A stretch of DNA of 64,000 nt, taken from positions 1,397,137-1,461,136 of the forward strand of contig NZ_CP021106.3 of the NCBI RefSeq assembly GCF_000355765.4, given 5' to 3'. Below are positions 1-12,168 of this stretch, piece after piece. The notes under the pieces are model-generated. The model was not told the DNA's origin and did not search any database. It saw nothing but the letters and a program-made list of their open reading frames with translations. Source of the DNA: Nitrosospira lacus. Its GTDB lineage: Bacteria; Pseudomonadota; Gammaproteobacteria; Burkholderiales; Nitrosomonadaceae. The position numbers were made by a program, and so were the translations under genes. Each line of letters opens with the position of its first letter. The first letter of the stretch is position 1.

Positions 1-198
1 AATATTTACTACATTGGCGACTTGATTCAACGCACGGAGACCGAATTGCTGAAGACTCCTAATTTAGGCAGAAAATCTCTCAATGAAATCAAGGAAGTAC
101 TTGCTTCGCGCGGGCTAACATTGGGAATGAAGCTGGAGAGCTGGCCTCCCGCCAATCTTGAGAAAAGCAAAAAGGAAACAAGTCATGCGACACCATAA
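1..198 (+). CDS. rpoA: RNA polymerase alpha subunit, C-terminal fragment (5' end outside window)
   Basis: The open frame starts outside the window and ends with TAA at 196-198, giving 65 residues. It holds the end of the alpha C-terminal domain, with the conserved run [16 protein letters not shown] near residues 19-34 and GMKLESWPP near 43-51. That domain contacts UP-element DNA and activators at promoters. The stop codon lies inside the start of rplQ, a 14-nt overlap that is typical of the end of the ribosomal alpha operon. The call is firm because both the sequence and the neighbour fit; only the start is missing. Confidence 0.96.
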   Translation, partial: NIYYIGDLIQRTETELLKTPNLGRKSLNEIKEVLASRGLTLGMKLESWPPANLEKSKKETSHATP

Positions 199-583
199 TG
201 GACTCAGGAAACTAAATCGTACCAGCAGTCATCGTCTGGCAATGCTGCGTAACATGACTAATTCATTGTTGCGGCACGAGGTTATCAAGACCACGCTGCC
301 TAAGGCCAAAGAATTACGTCGCGTCATTGAGCCAATGATAACGCTCGGCAAAAAGCCGACGCTGGCTAACCGGCGTCTGGCATTTAACCGTCTGCGTGAC
401 CGCGATATGGTGGGTAAACTGTTTGCTGAGCTGGGCCCTCGCTATCAGGCACGCAATGGTGGTTACCTGCGTATTCTTAAATTTGGTTTTCGTAATGGCG
501 ATAATGCACCCATGGCGTTAGTTGAATTACTGGATCGTCCAGAGCCGGCGGAGAAACCTGCGGTAGTTAAAGCTGACGCATAA
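185..583 (+). CDS. rplQ: 50S ribosomal protein L17
   Basis: This 132-residue protein begins [17 protein letters not shown], the standard L17 N-terminus, and is a structural component of the large ribosomal subunit near the peptide exit tunnel. A longer frame from TTG at 158 exists, but ATG at 185 is chosen because it gives the family N-terminus and has AAAGGAAACA just upstream as ribosome-binding site. The start lies inside the end of rpoA, so translation is probably coupled. The C-terminal tail after about residue 115 ([13 protein letters not shown]) is a short variable extension. A terminator follows 30 bp downstream, so this is the last gene of its operon. Confidence 0.97.
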   Translation: MRHHNGLRKLNRTSSHRLAMLRNMTNSLLRHEVIKTTLPKAKELRRVIEPMITLGKKPTLANRRLAFNRLRDRDMVGKLFAELGPRYQARNGGYLRILKFGFRNGDNAPMALVELLDRPEPAEKPAVVKADA

Positions 584-611
584 AATTGCGCTCAACATAG
601 CGAAAATAGAA

Positions 612-638
612 AGCCGGGGTTACCCCCGGCTTTTTTTT
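612..638 (+). terminator. Rho-independent terminator of the rpoA-rplQ operon
   Basis: An 8-bp GC-rich stem, AGCCGGGG paired with CCCCGGCT around a short TTA loop, is followed by a run of eight T. It lies 29 bp after the rplQ stop, which is what an intrinsic terminator should look like. Confidence 0.93.
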
Positions 639-780
639 GGATAATGAGCTTATAATCCGCAGTAGAGCAGCTATAAGCTGCGTACGGGCAGATTGCAGTC
701 TTACCTTACCTGCCACGTCTTGGATCGGCTTTTGAGTATGGCTGGTAGTTCCTTTTTTCTTGTTCTGGCTGAGAGTTCTG

Positions 781-1095
781 ATGGATCTAACAAATTGGAC
801 TGACGAAGAAGTTATTTCTGTACGTGAGAAGCTTCAGGCGTGGCGTCTCCAGCGAGAGGCGCCAACCTGGGGAAATAAATTCCTGAATTGGACAGGATTT
901 CTGGGCGCTTTTGCATTTCTGACGGGGCTCACCGACGTTTTTTTTGGCGGTCCTACCGTGCTGAACATCCTCTTGATCGTACTCGGTGTTCTTGCCTGTT
1001 TTTCCTGGTATAAAGGTGACAAGCAACATAAAAAGAATATAAGTTTCCTGGAAAAGCTGGAGCAAGAGCTTATTCGTCGCGGCCATAAATTCTGA
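781..1095 (+). CDS. Small two-helix membrane protein, unknown function
   Basis: This 104-residue protein is not a family I recognise. It has a charged N-terminal part (residues 1-38), then two hydrophobic stretches at about 39-55 (FLNWTGFLGAFAFLTGL) and 62-79 (VLNILLIVLGVLACFSW). A lysine-rich, probably helical tail follows (about 80-104). Start ATG at 781 has GAGAG six bases upstream; an alternative TTG at 760 would add seven residues. Another unassigned gene on the same strand follows after 49 bp, so the two may be co-transcribed. It may be an accessory gene, but nothing in the sequence gives a role. Confidence 0.55.
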   Translation: MDLTNWTDEEVISVREKLQAWRLQREAPTWGNKFLNWTGFLGAFAFLTGLTDVFFGGPTVLNILLIVLGVLACFSWYKGDKQHKKNISFLEKLEQELIRRGHKF

Positions 1096-1144
1096 GCATG
1101 TTTTTCTCCTCCCCGCGAGAGCCGGGCATGATTTCGTCACCCCT

Positions 1145-1633
1145 ATGGTAGAAAATAACCCGTTGATTGATCCTGGTCGGGGAATATTGCCAGGTAACGA
1201 GATCAATATCTGTGCTCTTGATGAGAAGGATACTGCGCTTTTTACCTCGCTTCGCCAGTTTGTATGGGTTCAGGGGGAGCCTTTGCCCTTGATATATGAA
1301 ATAGAAAATGAAATCTATACAAAGCATGGAATCAATTTGCCGGTATTGAAACACTTGGAAGCCATCGGACTGATATCCCTGGAATCAGCCGGGTATGTGA
1401 AAAGGAAATTCGGTCAACATACCCGTTTGTTTTATTATGGCAGGTCGACAAAAATACGGTTTTCTCAAGCAGCGGACAACCAGCTGGATTTGGGTCACGT
1501 TCTCCTGACCGATTGGGGAAAGGCTCTGGCCGCCATATACAACGCCAAGCCCAATCAGGAGTTCTATGAATATGTCATCGAGAAATGGTTTCGGCAAGGA
1601 ATGGTTGTATCATCTATCCTGGCACGTAGTTGA
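1145..1633 (+). CDS. Hypothetical protein, possible winged-helix-like C-terminal region of a DUF2806-type protein
   Basis: A 162-residue soluble protein with no signal peptide or membrane segment. The middle (about residues 38-75) alternates helical and basic segments around KHLEAIGLISLES. The end (about 119-155) carries LLTDWGKALAAIY and a YEYVIEKW stretch. From memory this layout resembles the C-terminal region of DUF2806-type proteins, a weak inference without a search. It follows the small membrane protein by 49 bp on the same strand. If the resemblance is right, the two genes could be parts of a protein that is single elsewhere. No better function can be given. Confidence 0.5.
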   Translation: MVENNPLIDPGRGILPGNEINICALDEKDTALFTSLRQFVWVQGEPLPLIYEIENEIYTKHGINLPVLKHLEAIGLISLESAGYVKRKFGQHTRLFYYGRSTKIRFSQAADNQLDLGHVLLTDWGKALAAIYNAKPNQEFYEYVIEKWFRQGMVVSSILARS

Positions 1634-1698
1634 ATATGCGTATGGATCATTCAAGATAGCTGCGGTATGCACCAGCCTTGCGAAGAAGTGCTTTTTAT

Positions 1699-2856
1699 TC
1701 AAATCAGGTATGTATCGATTCCTGTCAGCAACAAATCATATTGAGCTTCCACCAATTCCTTGATCATCAGCGCTGGCATGCCACCGACCACGTTATCTTC
1801 CAATGCCAGCCAGCCTACCGCATCCGCTGGTCCCAAGCTGACAACATAACCCAGGTCGCGATGCAAATATGGTTCAAGTAACTTGAAGGAACCCGAATGG
1901 CGCAAAATATTTCGTGCCGCCAGCTTTCCTTTCCGTACCGCTGATTGTGCTGTCAGGGTATCGGAACCGAAGGATTGATAAACGGAGCAATCTCCCGCAG
2001 CGAAAATATTTTGCAGGGGGTTGTGTTCGACCATAACCTGTCCGAAGGCGTTGGTGAAGAATATAGTGTCGGCTTTTTTGCCAAGGAACAGAAGCGAAAG
2101 CGTGGAAGGTAAATCAAACTTACGGCCGGTTTCATTCTCTTCCAGCAATATGCTGTCCGTCTCTTGTCCGTGATAATACGTGTCGGGGTAGAAATCAATG
2201 TTCAGATCGGACATGCGCGTCTGAGCATAAGTGGAGAAACCGGCTGGAAACTGGTTGAGTACGCGATCCGCTCCATGGATCAAGCGTAGCCCGATTTCCG
2301 CTTTCTGGCGTCGAAGAAAATACGCAATTTCAAAAAGAAACTGGATGCCGGTGGCGCCCCCACCGACTACAGAAATGAATTGCCCGCCATTTTTGCTCAT
2401 ATCCAGCCGACTCTCCAGCAAACTGGAGCCGGCGGCGGCCATGAAGTCATGCAGATCGAAAATATTTTCTGCCTTATCCATCTGTGCTACCGCGGAACCT
2501 GAGGTGATCAGAATATAATCAAATTCCAGTATTTCATCATCGATGGCAAGAAATTTATCATACTGCCATTGCCGCAAAGTATCTTCATCCGGTATCAGCG
2601 CAGCGCAGATGTGACGGCAACCAAAGCGGCGTTCAAGGGTCGAAAAGGGTATCAAATAATCCTGCAGCGGATATCGGAAGGTTTCATGCAGATGAGTAAT
2701 TTTGAGGTGATGAGATTGTGGGTCGACGATAGTAATGTCAACATCCGGCATATAGCGTAAAAGGGTGACTGATGCGGCGATTCCAGCGTAACCCCCACCT
2801 ATGATCACTATCTTGAGCTGCTTATGCCTTGATATATAAAATGGCAGGAAAGCCAC
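1699..2856 (-). CDS. NAD(P)/FAD-dependent oxidoreductase, type II NADH dehydrogenase-like
   Basis: The 385-residue protein has an N-terminal dinucleotide-binding motif (IVIIGGGYAGIAA, about residues 16-28), a second nucleotide-binding glycine motif near the middle (VVGGGATGIQFLFE) and a C-terminal FAD motif (NIFAAGDCSVY). This is the two-Rossmann-fold layout of type II NADH dehydrogenases, sulfide:quinone reductases and AIF-like proteins, which pass electrons from NAD(P)H or sulfide to quinone at the membrane surface. Start GTG at 2856 is chosen because AAAGGAGG lies just upstream. The substrate cannot be fixed from sequence. It reads alone, between unrelated genes. Confidence 0.82.
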   Translation of the reverse strand: MAFLPFYISRHKQLKIVIIGGGYAGIAASVTLLRYMPDVDITIVDPQSHHLKITHLHETFRYPLQDYLIPFSTLERRFGCRHICAALIPDEDTLRQWQYDKFLAIDDEILEFDYILITSGSAVAQMDKAENIFDLHDFMAAAGSSLLESRLDMSKNGGQFISVVGGGATGIQFLFEIAYFLRRQKAEIGLRLIHGADRVLNQFPAGFSTYAQTRMSDLNIDFYPDTYYHGQETDSILLEENETGRKFDLPSTLSLLFLGKKADTIFFTNAFGQVMVEHNPLQNIFAAGDCSVYQSFGSDTLTAQSAVRKGKLAARNILRHSGSFKLLEPYLHRDLGYVVSLGPADAVGWLALEDNVVGGMPALMIKELVEAQYDLLLTGIDTYLI

Positions 2857-3072
2857 GATTCCTCCTTTGCAGATACCAGGTCAGTTCTGGTATTTTCAGT
2901 AATTTTTCTAAATTCAATGCTGCTTCGCTTCATGCAAATGCAATATAAGCGCTATGTTGCCTTAATTTAGCGACACAGCGGCGGTCAGCGGGTGCAGCGT
3001 AGCACGAATATTTCGAATAAGGCGTCGCGCTTCGACTCGCTATGCGAATCCATTGGGTGAGGCAACGATTTT

Positions 3073-3960
3073 TCAGGGGATCATTTCCGATCTCCAATTC
3101 TTCTTTGCCCATTTCCAAAATGAGGCGATGTTGCTTTCAATCAATTCTGCCGGTGGTTTCTGGCCTAGGAAATGCATCGCCATTACCAATTGCGATACCG
3201 GATCAGCGGTAACGACAGGGGGCGCCAGAGTTTGTTTACTGAGTTTCTCGCCCAGTGTGTTGACTACCACCGGTAGATGCATGTATGCCGGGGTGGAATA
3301 GCCCAACAGTTGTTGCAGATGCACCTGGCGAGGGGTGGAGTTCAGCAAGTCCTCGCCGCGCACCACGTGGGTCACGCCCTGCTCGGCATCATCCACAACC
3401 ACCGCCAATTGATAAGCAAAAATGCCATCAGCCCGCCGCAGCACGAAATCGCCAATATCGCTTTCCAACCGCTGCCGAATCAGGCCTCGCAGCCCATCCT
3501 TAATTTCAATCAGGCGGTCATCAGTCCGTACCCGCAATGCTTGAGGACGCTCTGTGCCAGGTAAACCATAACGGCAAGTGCCGGGATAAACCGGACCATC
3601 TATACCCCTGATGCTGGAATCAGCGATTTCCTTACGGCTGCAGACGCAGGGGTAAATCAGGTTTCTACCTTTGAGCAGGCTGAGTGCAGCCTGATAGACT
3701 TCATTTCGCCGGTTCTGATAGACTACCTCACCATCCCATTCCATTCCCAATATTTCAAGCGTGTTCAGAATCTCCTTTGAGACGCCGGGAAGTTCGCGAG
3801 AGGGATCCAGGTTTTCGATTCTGACCAGCCATTCTCCGTTGCGGGATCTCGCTTCCAGATAACTGCCGACTGCGGCAACAAGAGAACCAAAATGCAGCGG
3901 TCCGGTGGGAGATGGAGCAAAGCGGCCGCGATAGGCCGGAAAGGCGGGGTTTTGAATCAT
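3073..3960 (-). CDS. gluQRS: Glutamyl-Q tRNA(Asp) synthetase
   Basis: The protein (295 residues) is a truncated glutamyl-tRNA synthetase paralogue that activates glutamate and attaches it to queuosine in the anticodon of tRNA(Asp). It starts with the class I signature RGRFAPSPTGPLHFGS (about residues 11-26), where PLHFG is the HIGH-type motif. The KMSKS-type loop is EKLSKQ, near residue 249. A CVCSRK motif with a downstream GTCRYG fits the zinc site of the family. It stops after the catalytic core and lacks the anticodon-binding domain, as expected for GluQRS. It reads away from amoC, whose control region begins directly upstream. Confidence 0.93.
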   Translation of the reverse strand: MIQNPAFPAYRGRFAPSPTGPLHFGSLVAAVGSYLEARSRNGEWLVRIENLDPSRELPGVSKEILNTLEILGMEWDGEVVYQNRRNEVYQAALSLLKGRNLIYPCVCSRKEIADSSIRGIDGPVYPGTCRYGLPGTERPQALRVRTDDRLIEIKDGLRGLIRQRLESDIGDFVLRRADGIFAYQLAVVVDDAEQGVTHVVRGEDLLNSTPRQVHLQQLLGYSTPAYMHLPVVVNTLGEKLSKQTLAPPVVTADPVSQLVMAMHFLGQKPPAELIESNIASFWKWAKKNWRSEMIP

Positions 3961-5265
<1,305 letters not shown>

Positions 5266-5285
5266 CGGCTGATCCTGAGAGACCT

Positions 5286-5342
5286 GGCCGGGCGGCCGCC
5301 CGCTCCTGCAAGAATAGGGAGAGCGGGGGGCTGGACCCGGCC
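5286..5342 (+). promoter_or_regulatory. Large hairpin between amoC and amoA
   Basis: GGCCGGG (5286-5292) pairs with CCCGGCC (5336-5342), and inside it CGCCCGCTC (5297-5305) pairs with GAGCGGGGG (5321-5329) with one mismatch. No T-run follows, so it looks like an mRNA processing or stability element rather than a full terminator. The rest of the 242-bp gap has no gene. Confidence 0.7.
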
Positions 5343-5495
5343 AAAAACCTTCAAGCTCGCGCGGCGAAGACCGGAAAAGGCAGCGGGTGGGGCAGAAGGT
5401 GGCAGGAACGGCGACGTGACACGGCAGGCGAGTGTCACGGGAACGAGCAGCAGCGGCACCTATTTTTCATGTTAAAGATCGTACGACATATTTGA

Positions 5496-7579
<2,084 letters not shown>

Positions 7580-7593
7580 GCAACCCAGGCATG

Positions 7594-7642
7594 ACACCGG
7601 TCCGCCCCCGTCGCCAGACGGAAAGGTGGATCGGTGTTTTTT
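7594..7642 (+). terminator. Terminator of amoCAB
   Basis: A 13-bp stem with two G-T pairs (7594-7606 with 7625-7637) is followed by five T. It begins 15 bp after the amoB stop and closes the operon. A second, weaker hairpin (CCAAT...ATTGG) lies at 7659-7690 without a T-run. Confidence 0.9.
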
Positions 7643-7812
7643 AATGTGCGGTTTTCAGCCAATAGTCCCCTGTGTGCTGAAGGGGATTGGAAATTTCCCC
7701 ATCTTTTAATCTCACCCATCCAACTATTTGAGCGATTGCCAAGTTCGTAATCGGAGGTGTCCGAACTTCCGGGGATTTACTAGTGCAGAATACCGGCGGG
7801 TCTCGCCGTCAA

Positions 7813-9297
7813 TTACTCATTGACGATGGGTAGACCTGCAAATGCATCGGCGATTCGTCGAATACCTGCCCTGATCTGATATTCATTAAGAGATGAGAAA
7901 CCAAGTATCAGCGTACGAGCGCTGTAGTCACATTTTCCGTAGTCATAGGCGGTGCCAGATCCAATGGCATAAATACCGACCCCATGACGGAGCGCGAGCG
8001 CTTGGAGCTCAGAAGCATCAGGATAATTTTCTGGCAGATGCCATGCCAGATGGAGGCCACTTTCCAGTCCGGAAAGGTGAACCGCGCCAAAATGCTGCCG
8101 CAAGGCCTCGATGAGGCAATCGCGACGCTTGCAATAAACGTGGCGCATTCGCCGTAAATGGTTGCTATAGGCACCGCTTCGGATAAATTCAGCCATTGTT
8201 GCCTGATCCAGCCAGGCATGGCCATTATTCAATAATGCCTTGGCGGAGCGCGCCGCATGGATTAATGCCTTAGGTACCACCAGGTAGCCCAGACGCAGCC
8301 CCGCGCCCATGGATTTGGAAAAAGTCCCCAGATACATTACACAACCATAGTCATCCAGGCCCATAAGCGCCGTCAAGGGGGAACCACGATATCGAAAATC
8401 CGAGTCGTAGTCATCCTCAATAATATATGCTCCGCAGCGCCGGGCCCAGTCAAGCAGCTTCAGGCGACGCTCAATGGGTAATGTAAAGCCGAGTGGATAC
8501 TGGTGCGAGGGGGTAACATACAAAAGCATTACACCCTCTTTCGGCAGCCGTTCAACATCCAATCCGGCTTCATCCACGGGCACAGGAACCAATTTTGCAT
8601 AGTAGCTCTGGAAGAGAAGCGCGGCCCCCTCATAGCAGGGATTCTCCGTGGCCACCAATGTCCCCTCTTTTATCAGGAGGCGAGCCGCCAGGTTCAATCC
8701 TTCCTGGGAACCCGCAGTAATGATCACCTGGTCAGATGAGACACTGATCCCACGCGCTATCCCAAGATGATCCGCGACGACTTCTCGCAACTGAAGTAAT
8801 CCGCCCGGATCACCGCATTCAGTAAAGTGGGTACTGGACGAGGTAAGTGTCCTATTAATAAAGCGGCGCCATATTTTCTGAGGGAATAAATCGAGATCGG
8901 TACGATCCGGAAAGAAATCAAAGTCCAGATGCCGGGCATCCGCTCCCATTCGTCTTTGTCCGGTGAAGGGAATGACAGGCTGTCTTACCATCTCCCCCTG
9001 AACCGGAATAGAGGTCGCAATTCTGCGGGTCGCGGCGAGGCAGGTCTCAGGCAATTCAAGGTTTACGTACGTCCCAATCGCCTTCCGGGCCTGCAAGTAG
9101 CCTTCCGCCATTAGACGATCATAGACAAGGAGGACGGTATTGCGGGAAGTGCCAAGTTGCTCGGCAAGCACACGGCTGGCGGGTATAGGGGTGCCCGGTT
9201 TCAGCTTCCCGCCGAGTATCAGATGACGTAATTGTTCGAAAATCTGCCCCTGCAGCGACTGCGGGCTGTTGTGATCAAGTACTATGGGAATTGCCAT
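7813..9297 (-). CDS. MocR/PdxR-type transcriptional regulator (GntR helix-turn-helix fused to aminotransferase fold)
   Basis: The 494-residue protein joins an N-terminal GntR-type winged helix (about residues 10-75, with LPASR-like PIPASRVLAEQLGTSRNTVLL) to a C-terminal fold-type I aminotransferase domain. The PLP lysine is probably in YLGTFSKSMGAGLRLG. MocR proteins bind PLP or an amino-acid adduct and regulate vitamin B6, GABA or taurine genes. ATG at 9297 (MAIPIVLD) gives the usual family start; a TTG at 9351 would add 18 residues with a poor binding site. It sits between the converging amo and hao clusters and points toward amoB. A link to nitrification genes is possible but unproven. Confidence 0.88.
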   Translation of the reverse strand: MAIPIVLDHNSPQSLQGQIFEQLRHLILGGKLKPGTPIPASRVLAEQLGTSRNTVLLVYDRLMAEGYLQARKAIGTYVNLELPETCLAATRRIATSIPVQGEMVRQPVIPFTGQRRMGADARHLDFDFFPDRTDLDLFPQKIWRRFINRTLTSSSTHFTECGDPGGLLQLREVVADHLGIARGISVSSDQVIITAGSQEGLNLAARLLIKEGTLVATENPCYEGAALLFQSYYAKLVPVPVDEAGLDVERLPKEGVMLLYVTPSHQYPLGFTLPIERRLKLLDWARRCGAYIIEDDYDSDFRYRGSPLTALMGLDDYGCVMYLGTFSKSMGAGLRLGYLVVPKALIHAARSAKALLNNGHAWLDQATMAEFIRSGAYSNHLRRMRHVYCKRRDCLIEALRQHFGAVHLSGLESGLHLAWHLPENYPDASELQALALRHGVGIYAIGSGTAYDYGKCDYSARTLILGFSSLNEYQIRAGIRRIADAFAGLPIVNE

Positions 9298-9464
9298 ATT
9301 TTTTCTGCCGCCACGGCTGTACGCTGTATCGTGCCCCTGGTAGATGTTCAATCTGATATGGAGGGAACGCCGATCTTTCAGCGTGCTGACATGATCAGCG
9401 ACCTATGATGGGGGAGGTGCGAACTCAAATATGCCCACCCCATCGCCGAAAATCAGCGCATCAA

Positions 9465-10070
9465 TCACCCCTCCTCTTCATCCTCCTCGTCGTCCTTATC
9501 CTTCTTTTCGGGCTTGAGAACCATTTTGCCTTCCTTGCGGCTGGCATTGAGGTCGGTCTCGGCGACTTCCTTGTGCACCAGGTTCTGGTGGCAGTCGATG
9601 CAGGTGGCCCCTTCGGTCTCCATCTTCTTGTGCGCGGCCTTGGCATCGGATCCGGGCGGCTGCGGGTTCTTGTGGCATTCGCGGCAGGTGTTGCTGTCCC
9701 ACTTCTTCAGGTTCATGCGCGCATCGTGCGCCATGATCAGCCTGCGCTCGTTGAATTTCTCCAGCGTGGAGTAGTCGTTGGCAAATTCCAGGTACAGCTC
9801 GCGCGCCCCATCCACCACGTGCGTCGCCACCGCCAGGTGGAAGTTCTTGAAGCCCTGCGGGATGTGGCAGTCCTTGCAGCCCGGGTTGGCACCCAGGGCG
9901 CCATAGTGGGAGGAGGTCTTGAGTTCTTCCGCCGGATAGGACATGGAGTGGCAGCTGGTGCAGAATTCGGTGGTGGAGACGGCGGCCTCGCCGCCGAATA
10001 CCACCGCCACCATGACAACCCCCAGGAGCGCACCCGTGAGCAGGGTGCCGCCCGCGCGCATTCCGGCCAT
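9465..10070 (-). CDS. cycB: Tetrahaem cytochrome cM552, NapC/NirT family quinone reductase
   Basis: This 201-residue membrane-anchored cytochrome should take electrons from cytochrome c554 to ubiquinone. A single N-terminal hydrophobic anchor (about residues 6-28) precedes four CxxCH haem motifs: CTSCH, CKDCH, CRECH and CIDCH. The C-terminus is a very acidic and lysine-rich tail (KPEKKDKDDEEDEEEG). ATG at 10070 overlaps the cycA stop by one base (TGATG). It is the last gene of haoA-haoB-cycA-cycB. The start is a little uncertain because a second ATG lies three codons downstream. Confidence 0.95.
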   Translation of the reverse strand: MAGMRAGGTLLTGALLGVVMVAVVFGGEAAVSTTEFCTSCHSMSYPAEELKTSSHYGALGANPGCKDCHIPQGFKNFHLAVATHVVDGARELYLEFANDYSTLEKFNERRLIMAHDARMNLKKWDSNTCRECHKNPQPPGSDAKAAHKKMETEGATCIDCHQNLVHKEVAETDLNASRKEGKMVLKPEKKDKDDEEDEEEG

Positions 10071-10777
10071 CAGTCCTCCGAACCTTTCACGCCCACTTTG
10101 GCCTTGGACTGGAAGTCGTCATGGTACTTGAACTTCGGCTCGCCTTCAAAGGTGCCGTCCAGTTTGTAGTGCTCGTGCATGGCCTTGGTGTCCTTGACGT
10201 ATTTGTTGAAGTCAAAGGTGTATTTCTTGTCCACTTCCGGGGTGAACGGGGTGTACGGTTCCTTGGCGCCCTTCCACGGCGAGCCCTTGTAGTTCAGGTG
10301 GCAGGCGTTGCAGGATTCTTCAAAGGCGAAGTCCTGCCCGGCATCGGCCAGGGTCGAACGCGGCGCGGTCTTCTTCGATTTCTCGTAGGCCGCTCCCGCC
10401 TTGCGGTGGATGCCGCGATACTTGGCACCCGGCCCGTGACAGGATTCGCAGCCCACGCCGCTGGTGAATTTGTTGGGGTCGTCTATGGTGTAGCCGCCTT
10501 CCTTGCCCCAGCCGTCAACGTGGCAGCCTACGCAGTCCTTGTCCTTGGTGTAGTCCTTCTTGGGGTCCAGCTTGGCCTTTTTCTTGGCCTCGGCCTTGGT
10601 GTTGGGCTTGAGCGAGTCCATGGCCTTGGCGTGAGCGGTCTCGCCCCATGATTCGGCCTGGCTCTTGTGACAGGAACTGCACTTCTTGCGGCCTTCAAAC
10701 GATTGTGCGGTGGCGCTGCCGGATAGCAGCGCAAACATGGCTGCGGCAGCCAGGGCAAATGTCAGGGAATGGCGCAT
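10070..10777 (-). CDS. cycA: Cytochrome c554, tetrahaem
   Basis: Cytochrome c554 (235 residues) accepts electrons from hydroxylamine oxidoreductase in the periplasm. It has a signal peptide (about residues 1-24, ending SATAQ) and four CxxCH motifs: CSSCH, CVGCH, CESCH and CNACH. Length and motif order match the family. A good ribosome-binding site, GAAGGAGAAAACC, precedes ATG at 10777. The gene is separated from haoB by 224 bp but reads in the same direction, and cycB follows with a one-base overlap. Confidence 0.97.
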   Translation of the reverse strand: MRHSLTFALAAAAMFALLSGSATAQSFEGRKKCSSCHKSQAESWGETAHAKAMDSLKPNTKAEAKKKAKLDPKKDYTKDKDCVGCHVDGWGKEGGYTIDDPNKFTSGVGCESCHGPGAKYRGIHRKAGAAYEKSKKTAPRSTLADAGQDFAFEESCNACHLNYKGSPWKGAKEPYTPFTPEVDKKYTFDFNKYVKDTKAMHEHYKLDGTFEGEPKFKYHDDFQSKAKVGVKGSED

Positions 10778-10919
10778 GGTTTTCTCCTTCGGGGCAAGTA
10801 TATCCGTTGATAGCTGTTGTTATGTTATAAAAAACCCAGTGATGTCCATACTGTATTTTATGACGGTACTTTATCGCTGGTTGATGTAAACGGGTAGCAC
10901 CAGTACCATGACTCTTTGT

Positions 10920-10934
10920 GGTACCACTGGTACC
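10920..10934. promoter_or_regulatory. Perfect 15-bp inverted repeat between haoB and cycA
   Basis: GGTACCA and TGGTACC flank a single C. A related CACCAGTACCATG lies just beside it (10899-10911), so alternative hairpins could form in the haoB-cycA transcript. It could be an operator or an RNA element; the sequence alone cannot decide. Confidence 0.4.
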
Positions 10935-11001
10935 GCTGCGGGAGTCTCATCCGTCAACCAGCCCCCGGATGGCGGGCTGCCCGCTGACGGGGCGGCCCGC
11001 C

Positions 11002-12168
11002 TCAGGAGGCGGGTGAGAGTGCGGGCGGGGCAGCAGGCGCGGGTGTCGCCGGTGATGAAGCGTCAGCATCGAGGGTGCCGGCGGATGTGTCGGCGGGTGC
11101 GGCTGCGGTGTCGCCGGTCGAGGGGATTTTGTAGACCCAGTAGCCGCCCTGCTGGTAGATGAGTTGCAGGACGGTGAGGTCCAGCGGCATGGAATTGGTG
11201 AAGGGCAGCATCTGGGCCAGGAGGGTGTTGCCGCTTTTATCATCGCGCAGGAAGTAGCCGCGCACCATGCTGTCGGAGAGGGATTGCAGGGTGTAGGTGG
11301 CGAAGTTGTTTTCCTGCATCCATTTCTTGAGGTAGCCGATCATGCCGTGCATGTTGCCTTCCATGGGGAAGTGCTTGTAGGTGATGTCGAATTGTTCGGG
11401 GCGCATCAGTCCCAGTTTGTAGAGGTCGGTGACGTGGATGACGACGTAGGCTTCGCCATCCGCGCCTTTGCCCGCCAGTTCGCGCAGGATGGCGGCCCCC
11501 CGGGCGGGTTCGGCGATGAGGGCGTCGGCAAAGCGCTGGAAGTTGCGGCGCTCGTCGGCCGAGGCCGGCGCCCCCCAGAATTGGTCTTCCTGGTGGCGGA
11601 TGGAGTCGCTGTAGGGCTGCCAGGGGGCGGGGATGATGAGGGGTTCGCCCAGGTGGGCGGTGAACAGGGTGTCGCGCCCGGTCAGCAGTTTGAGCTGGCG
11701 CGAGGTGTCCCACCAGGCCAGGATGCGCGCGTCCTGGCCCGCATATTTGTCGATGGCGGCGGCCAGCGCGGTCAGTTCGGAGAGTTTGCTGTCGAGGGAG
11801 ATGAGCAGTTCGCTGCTGCGGTTTTCCCAGCTGATGAGGATGGGAGCCATCGCGCCGCGCCGCGCGGTGGTGGCCAGGGCGACGGGGTCGTTCACGCCCT
11901 CGGCGTGGATTTCATACTGGGCGACGGTGAGGTCCGGCCAGGGGTCGAGGCCCAGTTGGCTGAATTGGGCGATGCCGCCTTCCTTGACCTGGGTATAGCG
12001 GTAGGGGGCGGGCGCCGGGTTGAACCAGAGCCAGGCAAACCAGGCGAGTAAAAGCAATCCTCCCGTCACCAGGAGGATGCCCAGTGACGGGAGGAGTTTA
12101 GTTCCCAGTCCGCCCCGCGCCGGCTGGGCGCGGGAGGGGGAGGGAGTCGAGGCGGATGAGGCGGTCAA
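11002..12168 (-). CDS. haoB: HaoB, membrane-anchored protein of the hydroxylamine oxidation cluster
   Basis: This 388-residue protein is the conserved second gene of hao clusters; its exact role is not established. It has one transmembrane helix near residues 26-48 ([20 protein letters not shown]) after a short proline/serine-rich N-terminus, so most of it should face the periplasm. The last 35 residues are rich in alanine, proline and serine (low complexity). No haem motif is present. Its start overlaps the haoA stop by four bases (ATGA), so the two are coupled. A perfect palindrome at 10996-11013 covers its stop codon. Confidence 0.92.
   Translation of the reverse strand: MTASSASTPSPSRAQPARGGLGTKLLPSLGILLVTGGLLLLAWFAWLWFNPAPAPYRYTQVKEGGIAQFSQLGLDPWPDLTVAQYEIHAEGVNDPVALATTARRGAMAPILISWENRSSELLISLDSKLSELTALAAAIDKYAGQDARILAWWDTSRQLKLLTGRDTLFTAHLGEPLIIPAPWQPYSDSIRHQEDQFWGAPASADERRNFQRFADALIAEPARGAAILRELAGKGADGEAYVVIHVTDLYKLGLMRPEQFDITYKHFPMEGNMHGMIGYLKKWMQENNFATYTLQSLSDSMVRGYFLRDDKSGNTLLAQMLPFTNSMPLDLTVLQLIYQQGGYWVYKIPSTGDTAAAPADTSAGTLDADASSPATPAPAAPPALSPAS

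Noticed and set aside
2873..2893. Hairpin ATACCAG...CTGGTAT upstream of the flavoprotein gene
   Set aside because: Only seven bp with no T-run and no relation to a transcript end; not strong enough for a feature.
11164..12051. 295-residue open frame on the plus strand
   Set aside because: It is antisense to haoB and has no family likeness or ribosome-binding site.
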